Assembly (NCBI GenBank): GCA_022828595.1
Contig: JAKGHH010000003.1
Location: 423,973 to 487,972, forward strand
Direction: 5' to 3'
From: Nelumbo lutea
Taxonomy: Eukaryota > Streptophyta > Magnoliopsida > Proteales > Nelumbonaceae
DNA: 64,000 nt
The notes under the pieces are model-generated. The model was not told the origin of the DNA and made no database searches. It saw only the letters and a program-made list of their open reading frames with translations. Below, in pieces: positions 31,101 through 39,489 of this stretch. Every line of letters starts with the position of its first letter. Position 1 is the first letter of the stretch. The translations under genes and the position numbers were made by a program.

Positions 31101-33672
31101 CTAAGTATAAATATTAACTTATGTGCCGCCAGCCACACAACTGCATAGAATTTCTCTTTCTTCTCTCATCTTTCTCCTTTCTCTCTTTTATTACTGCCGA
31201 ACTACAGGGTCCTTCTGGAATAGGTAGAGTGATAAGAGATAGAGAAGGGAAGGTTGTGGCTTTATACTTCTTAGACCTATATGGGAAGGGGACTCTTGAG
31301 AGCTGAAGTGCTAGCCTTATTACAAGGGCTGAAATTGGCCAGACAGTTGTGCATTGAGCAAAATGAAGTGGAGGGAGACTCCAAATTGGTTATTGGTTAT
31401 AGGGTGGCTTCAAATGGGTAGAATGGGGATTTAGACTCACTGCTTGTCCAGACCTAATGCAGTGTAAATTCTTCAAATCCAGTACCTGGCATGTACCCCT
31501 ATGACCAACCCTCTTATTATTTTGCTTACGTACCATCTCTAAGTAAAGACCTAGGAAGAAAACATATATTTGTATAGGGTAATGCTTCTGGTTGTTTATA
31601 ACAGCTGGTGTGATGAATTCTCTGTTTATTAGATTTGGGAAAACTTGGGGGCCTTGCTGTGGTGGTCCAGGAGCTTGACAACCCTGATTCGGAGATACGA
31701 GCAACTGCTGCATGGGTTCTTGGAAAAGCCAGTCAGAACAATCCAGCTGTTCAGAATCAGGTAAGTAGTATTTTTTCCTATGCAAATGTTGGATCACATT
31801 TAACATCTAGCAGCTTAGGCAACCAAAACCTGGAAAGCCCGAGGTTTGAGCTTTGAAGTGCCTTCAAAGTATCTGTATTTCTGCATGGTTTAGAGGTTTT
31901 TCTTGTGTTGGTATGGTTGGTGCCATTTAATAAATTTTGGCTTTTTTGTTTGAACTTTATTAAAGGCTATTGCTCTGTAGGTGATATACTATTGGGCTGA
32001 AAGTGAGAGTGAAAGTCTGAGAGCAGCCACTTTGTGCAAGAAGTGATGGGATATTAAGTCTGTATCTAGCCCACTCCTCCCAAGACCCCAGAGCCATGAT
32101 TTTTTGACGAATAATAATGCAATTTTATTAAAACAAAAACTGATTCAGGATTACAAATACAAAGAAGTTAGGAAATGATTACTGGAATCACAACTGAACC
32201 CAAAACAATTCTTCCCTATTTGCCCCTTGCTTGTCTAACACATCAGCCAAAGTGTTTGCTGATCTCCCCACCCACTGAATAGAGACTGACATGTTCCTTG
32301 TCAACCATTTTATCTTCTTAACGTCGTTCTTATAGCACCAAATAGTTTCATCAGGTTTCCTTGACCAGCTCACCACCACCTTTGAGTCCGCCTTAATAAT
32401 TAGTTGTTGTAGCCCCATTTGGTTTGCAAACTGCACCCCTTGTACTGCAGCTAGCATTTCTGCCCTAACAGGGTCACCAAGTCCCCAAGGACCCAAGTAC
32501 AACAGAACAACCTTTCCAAGCCCGTTCCTCAGACCCCCTCCCCCCCCATTCCAGAGGGCCCTGGATTGCCCAAGCTGCTACCCTAGATAGCCATCATTGG
32601 ATGGTGGCCCTTTTTTAGTTTGAATTTTGGTGTGTTTATCTTCATGTGGTATATTCTCAGTTTCTTATACGGAGTAGCTGAATATTTTAGATTCTAGGAC
32701 TTGGTACATTGGCAAAGCTAGTAAAGATGGTAAGGTCCAGTTCTCTGGAAGAGGCAACAAAAGCTTTATATGCTGTTTCAGCCTTGATCAGGAGTAACAC
32801 AGGTGGGCAAGAATTGTTCTATGCAGAAGCTGGAAGTTTGATGCTACAGGTAAACAGGTGAAGAATGAGGGAGTTCTTCAATTTACATATTTGGGGATAT
32901 GGCATTGCTAGTTTGCTACTAATGGTTTTCTTTTTTGTAGGACATAATGAGCAACCCAAGCATTGATGTTAGACTTCGTAGGAAATCTGCTTCTCTTGTA
33001 GCTGATTTGGCAGGGTACAAATTAGAAATTACAAACAAAGCAGAGCATCCTTTCTTCAGCAATCATTTCTTCCTGAAATCTGTGGTTGATTTAACTGCTT
33101 CAACTGATCTTGATCTACAGGAGAAGGTCTTCCTATAATACTGCTTTTGCCTTTTGTATGGGAGATTAACTGATTATCTAGAGGAGTTCTTCCTGTAAAT
33201 GAGACACTAAAGATTTTGTTATTTTTAAAATTATGGAGCTTATCAGTGATCGGCACACTGGGGCTGACATGTAGTTTATTCAGCATGAGCCCTCTTATCC
33301 ACATGCACACACACAATTATGATAATGTAGCTCTAGCTTCTTTTGTGGTAGTTGAGCTTTGTCTATTCTTCAACTTATGCTCTTTTATATATAATACACT
33401 ATGTTTTGCAGGCCTTAATGGCAATTAAGAATCTCCTACAACTACAGACACCTGAAGCTCTGGTCTTCAAGGATATCTGTGGTCTGGATGAAGCATTGGA
33501 GAGAATGAGGAAGCAGCTAGAGCAGTTAATGGTAGGGGAAGACCAGACAGATTATGCAAGGGACCTGGAGAGCCTCCGTAAAGAAGTGGAGTGGATTTTC
33601 CTTGGAAAGCTAGAAAAGGTACTTACAGTGCTTGACTGTTATACATTAGGCCCGTCGAGAGGGCACTCCTAA
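13040..33672 (+). CDS. Fes1/SIL1-like Hsp70 nucleotide exchange factor (armadillo repeats), spliced, 5' incomplete
   Basis: Five exons (13040-13190, 31633-31760, 32691-32849, 32941-33126, 33412-33672) join in frame at GT/AG sites to about 294 residues. The product resembles the plant Fes1/HspBP1-SIL1 family, closest to Arabidopsis AT3G51980 as I recall it. Such proteins bind Hsp70/BiP through armadillo repeats and promote ADP release; the AT3G51980 type has been placed in the ER. Visible landmarks are '[17 protein letters not shown]', '[19 protein letters not shown]', '[13 protein letters not shown]', '[10 protein letters not shown]', 'DLDLQEKALMAI' and '[16 protein letters not shown]'. Family members are near 380 residues, so about 90-100 N-terminal residues, including any signal peptide, are outside the window. 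No exon is broken, so the gene may work despite its retrotransposon-filled introns. Confidence 0.85.
13413..14400 (+). pseudogene. LINE relic: possible ORF1 piece joined to the end of the RT region
   Basis: 13413-13703 encodes '[20 protein letters not shown]...', resembling a plant LINE ORF1/N-terminal region (moderate confidence). From 13741 the frame gives '[18 protein letters not shown]', '[12 protein letters not shown]' and '[12 protein letters not shown]'. This is the region between reverse transcriptase and the zf-RVT domain of plant L1-type LINEs. Almost all of endonuclease and RT is missing between the two pieces. The relic ends in the hairpin at 14364-14468. Confidence 0.7.
14364..14468. 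repeat. Long perfect-looking hairpin
   Basis: Left arm 14364-14403 (CTAGCACCAAACCTCCATTA...) pairs with right arm 14429-14468 (...TAATGGAGGTTTGATGCTAG). Arms are 40 bp with 2 visible mismatches around a loop of about 25 bases. It overlaps the end of the LINE relic. It may be a fold-back created during insertion or repair, or a small-RNA-like hairpin. Confidence 0.85.
14567..15060. repeat. Dispersed AT-rich repeat, copy 2, interrupted by a LINE tail
   Basis: Begins 'agtgttttaaaagcgcaaggc' with 'gcgcttgaggcgcaaggcgagg', then A-rich sequence. It resumes after the LINE tail (14713-14904) with 'tacataaacataacatgtaaagcg...aaatcaaacatata'. Both halves match copy 1 at 12213-12464 in order. Confidence 0.6.
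14713..14904 (+). pseudogene. LINE 3' tail (RNase H C-terminus)
   Basis: Encodes '[22 protein letters not shown]' then a stop. This is the C-terminus of the RNase H carried by plant LINE ORF2. A short 3' UTR follows. It is a strongly 5'-truncated copy inside the AT-rich repeat. Confidence 0.8.
15847..16064. mobile_element. Mutator-type MITE, copy 1
   Basis: Inverted ends CAAGGTTCAAAGTATC and GATACTTTGAACCTT. Flanks TAGTGGATC and GAATGGATC fit a 9-bp target duplication with two differences, as for Mutator-like elements. It splits the copia segment '[16 protein letters not shown]', so it arrived after that element. A relative lies at 53907-54111. Confidence 0.8.
16074..17490 (+). pseudogene. 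Copia reverse transcriptase and RNase H remnant
   Basis: '[19 protein letters not shown]', '[13 protein letters not shown]', '[14 protein letters not shown]' and catalytic '[11 protein letters not shown]' (near 16540) mark RT. '[11 protein letters not shown]', '[16 protein letters not shown]' and '[14 protein letters not shown]' mark RNase H. Stops occur near 16244, 16362, 16643, 17200 and 17262. Confidence 0.88.
17497..17772 (+). repeat. 3' LTR of the 15.1-17.8 kb copia fragment
   Basis: Begins TGTTGTATGGCC right after the polypurine tract and probably ends at ...GAATACA. It contains 'cctaatataaaagactg' (TATA-like) and CT-rich sequence. The right end is set by the TG...CA rule only. Confidence 0.7.
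17773..18908 (+). pseudogene. LINE relic, left part (RT end and zf-RVT)
   Basis: Frames give '[15 protein letters not shown]', '[20 protein letters not shown]' and, in 18469-18930, the zf-RVT domain with '[20 protein letters not shown]' and '[19 protein letters not shown]'. The copia element at 18909-24528 is inserted here; the LINE resumes at 24534 with RNase H. It was therefore a plant L1-type ORF2 with a C-terminal RNase H. Confidence 0.82.
18904..18908. repeat. Target-site duplication of the minus-strand copia, left
   Basis: GCCTC at 18904-18908 is repeated at 24529-24533 directly outside the other LTR. Confidence 0.9.
18909..19112 (-). repeat. 3' LTR of copia C (shortened by a deletion)
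   Basis: 204 bp. Relative to the other LTR it lacks about 160 bp between two GCTA motifs near its 3' end. It keeps a block of about 45 bp ('ctgtgactagatacattctacc...') that the other LTR has lost. The polypurine tract (minus strand cttgagggggag, 19113-19124) is adjacent. Confidence 0.9.
19113..19720 (-). pseudogene. Copia C RNase H
   Basis: Minus-strand frames '[12 protein letters not shown]', '[15 protein letters not shown]', '[14 protein letters not shown]' and '[13 protein letters not shown]', ending in '[14 protein letters not shown]'. A frame change between 19496 and 19391 separates the two halves. Confidence 0.9.
19721..20820 (-). pseudogene. Copia C reverse transcriptase
   Basis: Minus strand: '[20 protein letters not shown]', '[19 protein letters not shown]', '[13 protein letters not shown]', 'NKALYGLK', then after a stop '[12 protein letters not shown]' (catalytic YVDD intact, near 20000-20030) and '[12 protein letters not shown]'. 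A frameshift near 19795 joins RT to RNase H. Confidence 0.9.
20821..21785 (-). pseudogene. Copia C integrase core and C-terminus
   Basis: Minus strand: '[13 protein letters not shown]', '[13 protein letters not shown]' and '[10 protein letters not shown]' (both visible catalytic Asp kept), then a TAG at 21489-21487 at the same site as in element B. After it come '[20 protein letters not shown]' and '[20 protein letters not shown]'. A duplicated acidic segment ([14 protein letters not shown], twice) lies near 20870-20950. Confidence 0.88.
21786..22600 (-). pseudogene. Copia C protease and integrase N-terminus
   Basis: Open over 269 codons on the minus strand. It includes the intact aspartic protease motif '[11 protein letters not shown]', '[17 protein letters not shown]' and the integrase zinc finger start '[11 protein letters not shown]'. 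A frameshift in the second half of the HHCC finger (after 'LQCE') ends the frame. Confidence 0.9.
22601..23424 (-). pseudogene. Copia C gag
   Basis: Starts at the ATG whose complement is 23422-23424. Motifs '[16 protein letters not shown]', '[17 protein letters not shown]' and '[20 protein letters not shown]' match element B. Stops lie near 23206 and 23015, and a frameshift near 22705 precedes the zinc knuckle ([14 protein letters not shown], 22620-22665). Confidence 0.88.
23425..24206 (-). other. Copia C leader and primer binding site
   Basis: Untranslated leader on the minus strand. The primer binding site is the complement of 'cttggctctgatacca' (24191-24206), i.e. TGGTATCAGAGC, next to the 5' LTR. 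Confidence 0.85.
24207..24528 (-). repeat. 5' LTR of copia C
   Basis: 322 bp. On the minus strand it starts TGTAGAGAACATTGATGTGGGCC like the B LTR. It lacks about 45 bp near its 5' end that the other LTR keeps, the missing block being bounded by 'gaccaca' repeats. Confidence 0.92.
24529..25090 (+). pseudogene. LINE relic, right part (RNase H and 3' UTR)
   Basis: Resumes the LINE interrupted at 18908. The RNase H domain reads '...[19 protein letters not shown]', '[20 protein letters not shown]' and '[20 protein letters not shown]', ending at 24961. A T-rich 3' UTR with 'aataaaactacttattcattc' follows. Confidence 0.82.
25091..25830 (+). pseudogene. LINE 3' fragment (decayed RNase H)
   Basis: A second, more decayed LINE tail. 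'[13 protein letters not shown]' near 25300 starts the RNase H. '[20 protein letters not shown]' near 25620-25685 is its C-terminus, followed by a 3' UTR. Many stops. Confidence 0.7.
25831..26357. other. Intron sequence, low-complexity, no gene
   Basis: AT-rich, with repeated 'ccaatccaatccaa' and 'ggttgggttaggtt' strings near 26005-26170, often seen in decayed non-autonomous transposons. No coding region or clear inverted ends were found. Confidence 0.5.
26358..26613 (-). repeat. 3' LTR of copia D
   Basis: On the minus strand it begins TGTTGCGGGCC after a polypurine-like 'cttgaaggagat' and may end ...CCTTCGCA at 26358. The left end is set by the TG...CA rule only. Confidence 0.6.
26586..26927. 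repeat. 171-bp tandem duplication
   Basis: 26586-26756 and 26757-26927 are near-identical copies of the LTR start plus the RNase H C-terminus of copia D ('cccagcccataacttatgg' at 26586 and 26757). Only a few differences are visible, so the duplication is younger than the element. Confidence 0.9.
28250..31200 (+). mobile_element. Copia remnant E (plus strand, 5' truncated)
   Basis: Starts inside integrase ('[18 protein letters not shown]' near 28418-28480) and runs through '[20 protein letters not shown]' (28900-28970) and RT (29520-30330; '[19 protein letters not shown]', '[14 protein letters not shown]'). RNase H follows (30530-31020; '[16 protein letters not shown]', '[13 protein letters not shown]'), then a 3' LTR from 31030. 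The catalytic YVDD reads YVDG near 30065, with a frameshift beside it. Confidence 0.82.
31030..31200 (+). repeat. 3' LTR (or part) of copia E
   Basis: Begins TGTTGTAACATGTGTCG after 'cttgagttggag', contains 'ccctaagtataaatatt' and CT-rich sequence. The right end is unclear because LINE RNase H sequence follows at about 31203. Confidence 0.6.
31203..31430 (+). pseudogene. LINE RNase H fragment
   Basis: Encodes '[20 protein letters not shown]' and, after a frame change, '[16 protein letters not shown]' and '[11 protein letters not shown]', the middle of the plant LINE RNase H domain. Confidence 0.75.
31633..31760 (+). CDS. Fes1-like exon (second visible)
   Basis: Follows 'tgtttattag' and reads '[18 protein letters not shown]...[18 protein letters not shown]', ending CAG before 'gtaagtag', phase 0. 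It contains the armadillo repeat most conserved in Fes1/HspBP1 proteins. Confidence 0.9.
32100..32590 (-). pseudogene. LINE 3' tail in a Fes1-like intron
   Basis: Minus strand RNase H: '[18 protein letters not shown]', '[20 protein letters not shown]' and '[19 protein letters not shown]', stop at 32188, then a 3' UTR with 'ttttattaaaac' (plus strand A/T-rich) near 32110-32130. A 5'-truncated copy in the intron 31761-32690. Confidence 0.82.
32691..32849 (+). CDS. Fes1-like exon (third visible)
   Basis: 53 codons between 'aatattttag' and 'gtaaacag', phase 0 at both ends. It reads '[20 protein letters not shown]...[12 protein letters not shown]', another armadillo repeat. Confidence 0.9.
32941..33126 (+). 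CDS. Fes1-like exon (fourth visible)
   Basis: 62 codons between 'ttttttgtag' and 'gtcttcc', phase 0. It reads '[20 protein letters not shown]...[19 protein letters not shown]'. The donor GTCTTC is weak, but the join to the next exon (QEK/ALMAI) matches the family. Confidence 0.88.
33412..33672 (+). CDS. Fes1-like last exon
   Basis: Opens after 'atgttttgcag' with '[17 protein letters not shown]', then '[17 protein letters not shown]' and '[16 protein letters not shown]'. It reads through LEK to a stop at 33670-33672. The last 17 residues after LEK are not conserved in what I recall of the family, so either the tail is lineage-specific or a donor at 33619 (gtactt) leads to an unseen exon. Confidence 0.8.
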   Translation, partial: ALMAIKNLLQLQTPEALVFKDICGLDEALERMRKQLEQLMVGEDQTDYARDLESLRKEVEWIFLGKLEKVLTVLDCYTLGPSRGHS

Positions 33673-36600
33673 TTGAAAGTTATGGCAGGCACAATCTTCT
33701 ACATGACATGAAGGCAAGCTCCATCCATCTACTTTGGACACACGAAGTATCTGGGATGTGGATTGCATAATGCTTATATCACCATATGTTACCTCATGTC
33801 TCGGTGCCAGGAGCTCCTTAAGGCTGAGCCAAGAAAGGTACTGTTGTCTTAAATCATCAGAACTATTTGGCATCTGCACATTTCGGTGGTGAAGGAAAAA
33901 AGAAAAATGACATAACGGACGTCTGGTAACATTTTTCTGGAATGCTTCTGGTGGTCCAACTATGTTACCGAAATGGTGTCTTACCTAAAAACTGATAACC
34001 AATCAACTGGTAGCATCTCTTTACCAAAATAAAACAAAACAAAAGCTGGTAGCATCCTAGTGATAACCGGGTATTCATTCATGTTGGTTTGTGATTGGTT
34101 AGAGTTATTCGGTTATCTTTCTGGTATCATAGAAGTTGCCACGTTTCTGGTACTCAAAACAAACAAACAGCTACCGTTTGCTCCAGGAAATACCAACTAA
34201 TAATGCTGAGTCTTATGACATTAGCCAACGCCCCTTAATAGTTTTTGTTCCATTGGTCAGCGGTCAGCCATTTGGTCCATTTCCCTTTGGTGATGGTATA
34301 ATGATCCAAGATTAGTACCTTATTGTTAAATTAATTTTTTTGAAGCCTCTTATTGTTAAATTAAAATTAGAAGTAGATGGTACAAAATTCTTGATGCTTA
34401 TCTCTCAATTACACCGTAAAGAAGATTATGACCCATCACTGGAGATCTATGTTGAAAACATAGATAATAAAGGGATGTGGTTGTGCATTGTGGGAGACAC
34501 TTTCCTTGAGGGCATGTATTTTAAATGGTGTGGTGAGAAATCATCTGGTTTAGCGCTTATTGGATAATGGATAGAGATCTCGCAAGACTCCCTACTTTTC
34601 TTTTCTTTTTTTTTTCTTAAAAACATGTTTATGCATCCAAAAACCTGACTGAACACCATTCCCATGTTTTGAATTTCTCACTACTTGGTTTCCTTTTAAC
34701 AATAGCATCTACCTTAATTTTAAAAAATGTGTCTTCACATGGTGGGGCAAAATTGCAGCCTCAAGTGCAGATCAAGTTTCAAAAATTTGACATGCAAAAC
34801 AAAATAATGCTGGAATTTTCGCCTAGGAGAAACAAGCTCTCCATAGGATCATTTCTGATGTAATGCTCTCCAAACGACAAAGAAATGGTTTCCCACAAAA
34901 ACGCCCTAGGATTGTAGATGGTGCAATCTCCAATCGTTCTAGTGTATTCCCCTTTTTTATGAGATATGCTTGTATCAGGGCAAACTATGCCAGTATGCCC
35001 ACACCATTCTAACAGCCTTTTGAAACCTTGCATTGGGAATATCTTCCCATGAAATAAAGCAAACAAGTAGGGAGATATTCTCAATGCAAGGCAGTAAAGG
35101 CTGCTTGAATGGGCTTTGCCCTGACTGAAGCGGAACTCCTTTTTATTATAGCAACAATTACTCAACTTTGCAACTCCTTCATAATGTTATTCAATCACCA
35201 ATTAAGCAACAAAATAATGGCTTTTGTCTAGTCTCAATAGTGAAGCACAAACCCTTATATTGAAGCCTCGTTTTCTCTTTGGCAATTTACCTGGGCAAGT
35301 ATTTTCCAACAATCACTTACCCAGGTAAGTAAATTTTCCTGTGTTTTTATTGTCCCATCAAGTGAGACAATGACTGTTTTGCCCCAAAAAAGAGAGTTAG
35401 AAGGGATAATATTGTCTCATCAAGTGTTGGCAACATTCCCTCCAGGTGGGTAAAGAGATGGGTATCACTTACTCGGGCAAGTAATATTCCAAGAAAGTGA
35501 CATTTTCATGGGTCTCCCATGAATTTGTTAAATGAACATGGAAAAATCGGTTAATGAGAACTACAATCCCATTGACTGACTTTTCCCCCTAGAGAATATG
35601 GGAAACGAATGGGGCATAAGTATTAGATGTCTCTTTGGTTGGTTAATTACGATGTCTCAATCCAAAGCATTAGAGTGTTTACGCTGGATAACCCCAGGGC
35701 TTTAAAGCCCTAGAGAGTCATATTTTAGCGGCCCATTTAGAGTGTCCAGACTTCGTCCTCATAGAATTGGTCCTCACAAGCAATTGCAGCTGTATATTGA
35801 GAACATCACCCATACTTGGGATGCTTTCATAATTTCATTCATGGGGAACAAGTGCATGGCTGCAAGTGGTGTGAGGTGGGTGTGAGAACTGAAAACCATT
35901 ATGTGGAGGGGATTCCCCGTTAGACCTCTAAATCTCTAATCAGATTAGGATAGGGTTAGTTTCTAATTCCCACAAAGATTTTACTAGTCAAACTAATCAA
36001 TGTTCTAATCTAATTAGTGTGCTTTCTAATTAATAATTTATCAGTTTTAACACTTGTATGATTGTCTATTTGGTTTCTTTTTTTTTTTTTTGGGCTTTTT
36101 GCTAGCTAGGCAAAACATATCATCATATCTTGTTTGGTATGGTCTGTTTCAGACCAAACGTTATGAGAGCAACTACGAATCTACTACGACACAATTGTTC
36201 ATGAATGGAGGGAATGTTTACATCGAGCGGTTGGGATTAATTCCTGTACATTCTGATATACAAATCAATTACAAAATTCTATATTGGCCTAATAATGAAA
36301 AATATGAATATTAAACATTGAATGGAGAATAAAAATGAATTATTTGTTAATAAAAATGTATTTTACCACAATATGAAGTGAATCTGCGTTGTGGTTGCAG
36401 AGCGAGTGGCTAAGTTGAAGCATATATAGACTCTTAAGCTGTGGGCTTTTTCCCTCAACTTTCTGTTTTCTCCAATCAGAGCAAACACATATTTTGAGAA
36501 CGATAAATCTGTTTAACAAAAAGAGGCCTCCCCAAGCCCGAATATTGCTGCAAAGTCTGCAACAAACAAGAAAGAGGAAAGATGCGAACTATTAAATAGA

Positions 36601-37640
36601 ATTATGTAATCGTTGTAAATATTAGGAAAACCCATTTTCCTAGCGCAAAAATCACAGGAAGGTCCTTTATTTTTAAATCCAGATCCAACCACTACTTCGA
36701 AATATAAGGTCTCATAAAGACCAGTAAGGCTTCCTCAACAAAGTGAAAATGAATATACTTTACTGATGGAAAAGGTAGTTCAGCAACCAATAATAACATC
36801 TCAGAGTTAGTGTGGAATGTGGGGTGATCCTGAACCTACTCCAAAGAACACGTCTTGCAAAGGGGTCTGGATCTGGTAGGCACACTAGGTAAGCATAGTG
36901 AGTGAGTACATAATAGTTGTGTAGCACCTGTCCCAGCTAATGTGCTTTCATCTGATGAACATGATTTTCTTTTAACCTCCTTTAGAAGAACTGAGTATCT
37001 CTTATCCTTTTATGTTGGTCAAAAAATACTTATGAGAAAAAAAAAATGAAATTATGTTTCATTCCTGAATAAAAAAGTGCATAACCTAACCAAACTACCC
37101 ATATGAGGAAAGAACTATATACCATTATATGCATGTGAGGGGGGTTGGGGTGCTTTTTACACACGTATGCACCGAATCGGGTTGGTGTTGGGTTTGAACT
37201 TAAATTAAATTTTATTTTTTAAAACATTTTTCTTCCGCTTCTTTTTATGTTTCTTTGAACTAGTACTTGTTCCAGAGAGACACATCTCTGTTTGTGAACG
37301 AACATCTCTATATCTGTTTGGGTGACTAAAAGCACTTTACAATTAGAGTCTTGGTCGACCTAGTGACGCAAAACACACATAACATAGTTTTTTCTTCTTT
37401 GTCACCCGTCCATCTTAGATCATTATCTTTGAGTAATTCACAGAGGTTTGGTAAGCGAGTGCATGCCTACCATTAGCCTGTGGGATTGTTTTAAAGGGCA
37501 ACTTGACATTATGAATTATGTATAAAGATTCCCTAATGAGTAGTAAGGGCAATTTCATAAATTCCAAAGTCTCAGTTGTTGAGAATAAAGGAAGGGAAGG
37601 TTACCCCATGTTTTTTCATAACTATGTGAGAGGTGTTTAA
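33673..37640. other. Intergenic region without recognised genes
   Basis: Contains the 3' flank of the Fes1-like gene and AT-rich sequence. An open frame of 128 codons lies on the minus strand at 34779-35165 and one of 75 codons at 34340-34567; I recognise neither, and neither shows splice or codon evidence. Near 35288-35332 an imperfect hairpin (TTACCTGGGCAAGT ... ACTTACCCAGGTAA) occurs, and 'cgggcaagtaatattcc' recurs near 35478, perhaps from a small transposon. Confidence 0.5.
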
Positions 37641-37649
37641 TTGGTGATT

Positions 37650-39480
37650 TCAACTCGTATAAATCTAGTGAAAACAAGATGGGAGGTAGGGTGGTAATGC
37701 CAAGTCAAACTAGGGATTTTAACAATCTTATTTCAGATTATAGTCTAATGGAAATGGAAATGGTAGGGAACCAATTTACTTGGAAAAATAGGACTACTTG
37801 CAATGGCATGATTGGGTTCTAATGAATGAGAATTGGAGAAGACTATTCCCTTGCTCTATTTAGTTATTGTGTTTTGATCCCACGATAACTAACATTGTCT
37901 CTCAAGCCTGGAATATTGAAGATGGTGGGACAAGAGCAATCCAATTCATTAAGAAAATGAATAGGGTGGTTACCAATTGGGCTTTGTTGGCAAAGCTAGC
38001 ATGGTTTTGAACTATTGAGGAAACACAGATTCTTGGCTCTAAAAGAGCTTTAAATATGGTTTTGAACTATTGAAGAAAGGCCTGGTTTGAAGAATTGGTG
38101 ATGGTAATTCGATAAACATATGGAGGATCCATGGCCTCCCTCATCTATAGATTTCAAAATCCAATCCCCCTGCCCATCAAACTGTGAGATTTCGAAAGTA
38201 AAGGACCTAATACTTGAGAACCCCTATCGGTGGAACTTGCAATTGATAGAAAGGACTTTCACTGATACAAAAGCCAAAGATGTTGTGACCATTCCTCTAA
38301 GCATGGATCCCCAGTAAGACAAACTCTTCTAGTTCTATAACAAAAATGGTGAATACAATGTAAAATATGGCTACCATGTTGCGTGGAAAATAAACAAAGA
38401 AAGTGGTAGCTGCCAGAGATCCACCCACCATAGACAAGTTGACCATCAGGTATGGAAAATAATTTACATATTAAAAATGCTATTGAAAACACAGAATTTC
38501 TTATGGCGAATATGTTCCCAAGTTATAGGAGTAAATGATCTTCTAAGAAAGAGAGGCATTGAAACAACTACTTCATGCTTGTGCTGCGACCACGACACAA
38601 AGGATTTTATTCATCTCATTCTTAGGTTCGACTTTGCAAGGCAGTTTGGTTTCTTTCCCCCTAGATCTAAAGGTAGATGAGATCTCATGCACAAGTATTG
38701 ATGCTAGGGTAATAAACTGGTGCAACAATCAAATTTATCCAAGGGAGGAAAAAACAAAATGGGCATCACTCTTTGGGATTATCTGCTAGAAAATCTGATT
38801 GGCTAGAAATGAGTTTATTCTAAGGCTCACAAATCACCCCTAGGGAATTAGTAAAATAGTCAACACACCTATGGTAGGAGCTTTTCCTGCTTGAAGAACA
38901 AAAAAACCCCCACTGAGATAGTCTAAAACACCACGGTAGTTCATTAAATCCCCCCCCCCTCCATCTTCAGTGTTTAGGGTTAATCGTGATGCAAGCTTTA
39001 ACAAGTCTTTGGGATGGGCGGGCATAGCTTGTATCATCAAGAATTCATATGGGGAGGTCGTTGGAGCAAAGGGTTTAAGAGTCTAGTGTACTTCAGTTCT
39101 GGATGTAGAAGCACGAGTCATCAGATTCAGATGTACTGAACCACTTGATCAAGGTATTCAAAAGTGCATTTTAGTGTCTAATTCTCTTCAAGCAATAAAG
39201 ATTATAGCAGTGCCAATAGAACACAGCTTCTCCCCCCTACATGCTCTGTGGTCAGACATTAGTAGCCTTTCTTGGCGTTTTTCTTGTGTAACTTTCCAGC
39301 ATTGTAACTGGCGGGTAAACTTTCTAACACACGCCATTGCAAATGCTGTTGGGACTTTGGGAGGAAGTGGCATGGAGTCGTTGCATTTCTCCCATTGGTT
39401 TGGACCGTTTTGGTTGATCTCTTATGAAGACATGTACCCCCCTTAATTGATTTTAATGAAAATATGCTTCTCTTATTTAC
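37650..39480 (+). pseudogene. LINE relic (endonuclease end, zf-RVT, RNase H)
   Basis: 37700-38010 gives the endonuclease C-terminus ('RDFNNLISDYSLMEMEMVGN'). RT is deleted. 38110-38680 gives 'LILENPYRWNLQLIERTF' and zf-RVT ('TQNFLWRICSQVIGVNDLLR', 'CLCCDHDTKDFIHL'). 38985-39446 gives a plant RNase H ('LGWAGIACIIKNSYGEVVGA', 'VSNSLQAIKII', 'NFLTHAIANAV'). The tail 'tttaatgaaaatatgcttctc' ends the element. Confidence 0.78.
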
Positions 39481-39489
39481 CAAAAAAAA

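Larger units (their letters stand above)
13191..31632 (+). other. Giant intron (18.4 kb) of the Fes1-like gene, filled with retroelements
   Basis: Bounded by a GT donor at 13191 and an AG acceptor at 31631-31632. The flanking codons join as N-D-L-G-K-L-G-G-L, matching the family. It contains LINE fragments, a copia fragment with a MITE, a full-length copia in a LINE, and two further copia remnants. Most of its length is mobile DNA. Confidence 0.85.

Noticed and set aside
1..31200. Endogenous pararetrovirus origin of the RT sequences
   Set aside because: The domain order integrase-RT-RNase H, copia motifs, LTRs, primer sites and 5-bp duplications identify Ty1/copia retrotransposons. No movement or coat protein motifs were seen.
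34779..35165. 128-codon open frame on the minus strand
   Set aside because: Not recognised and not supported by context; described only within the intergenic entry.
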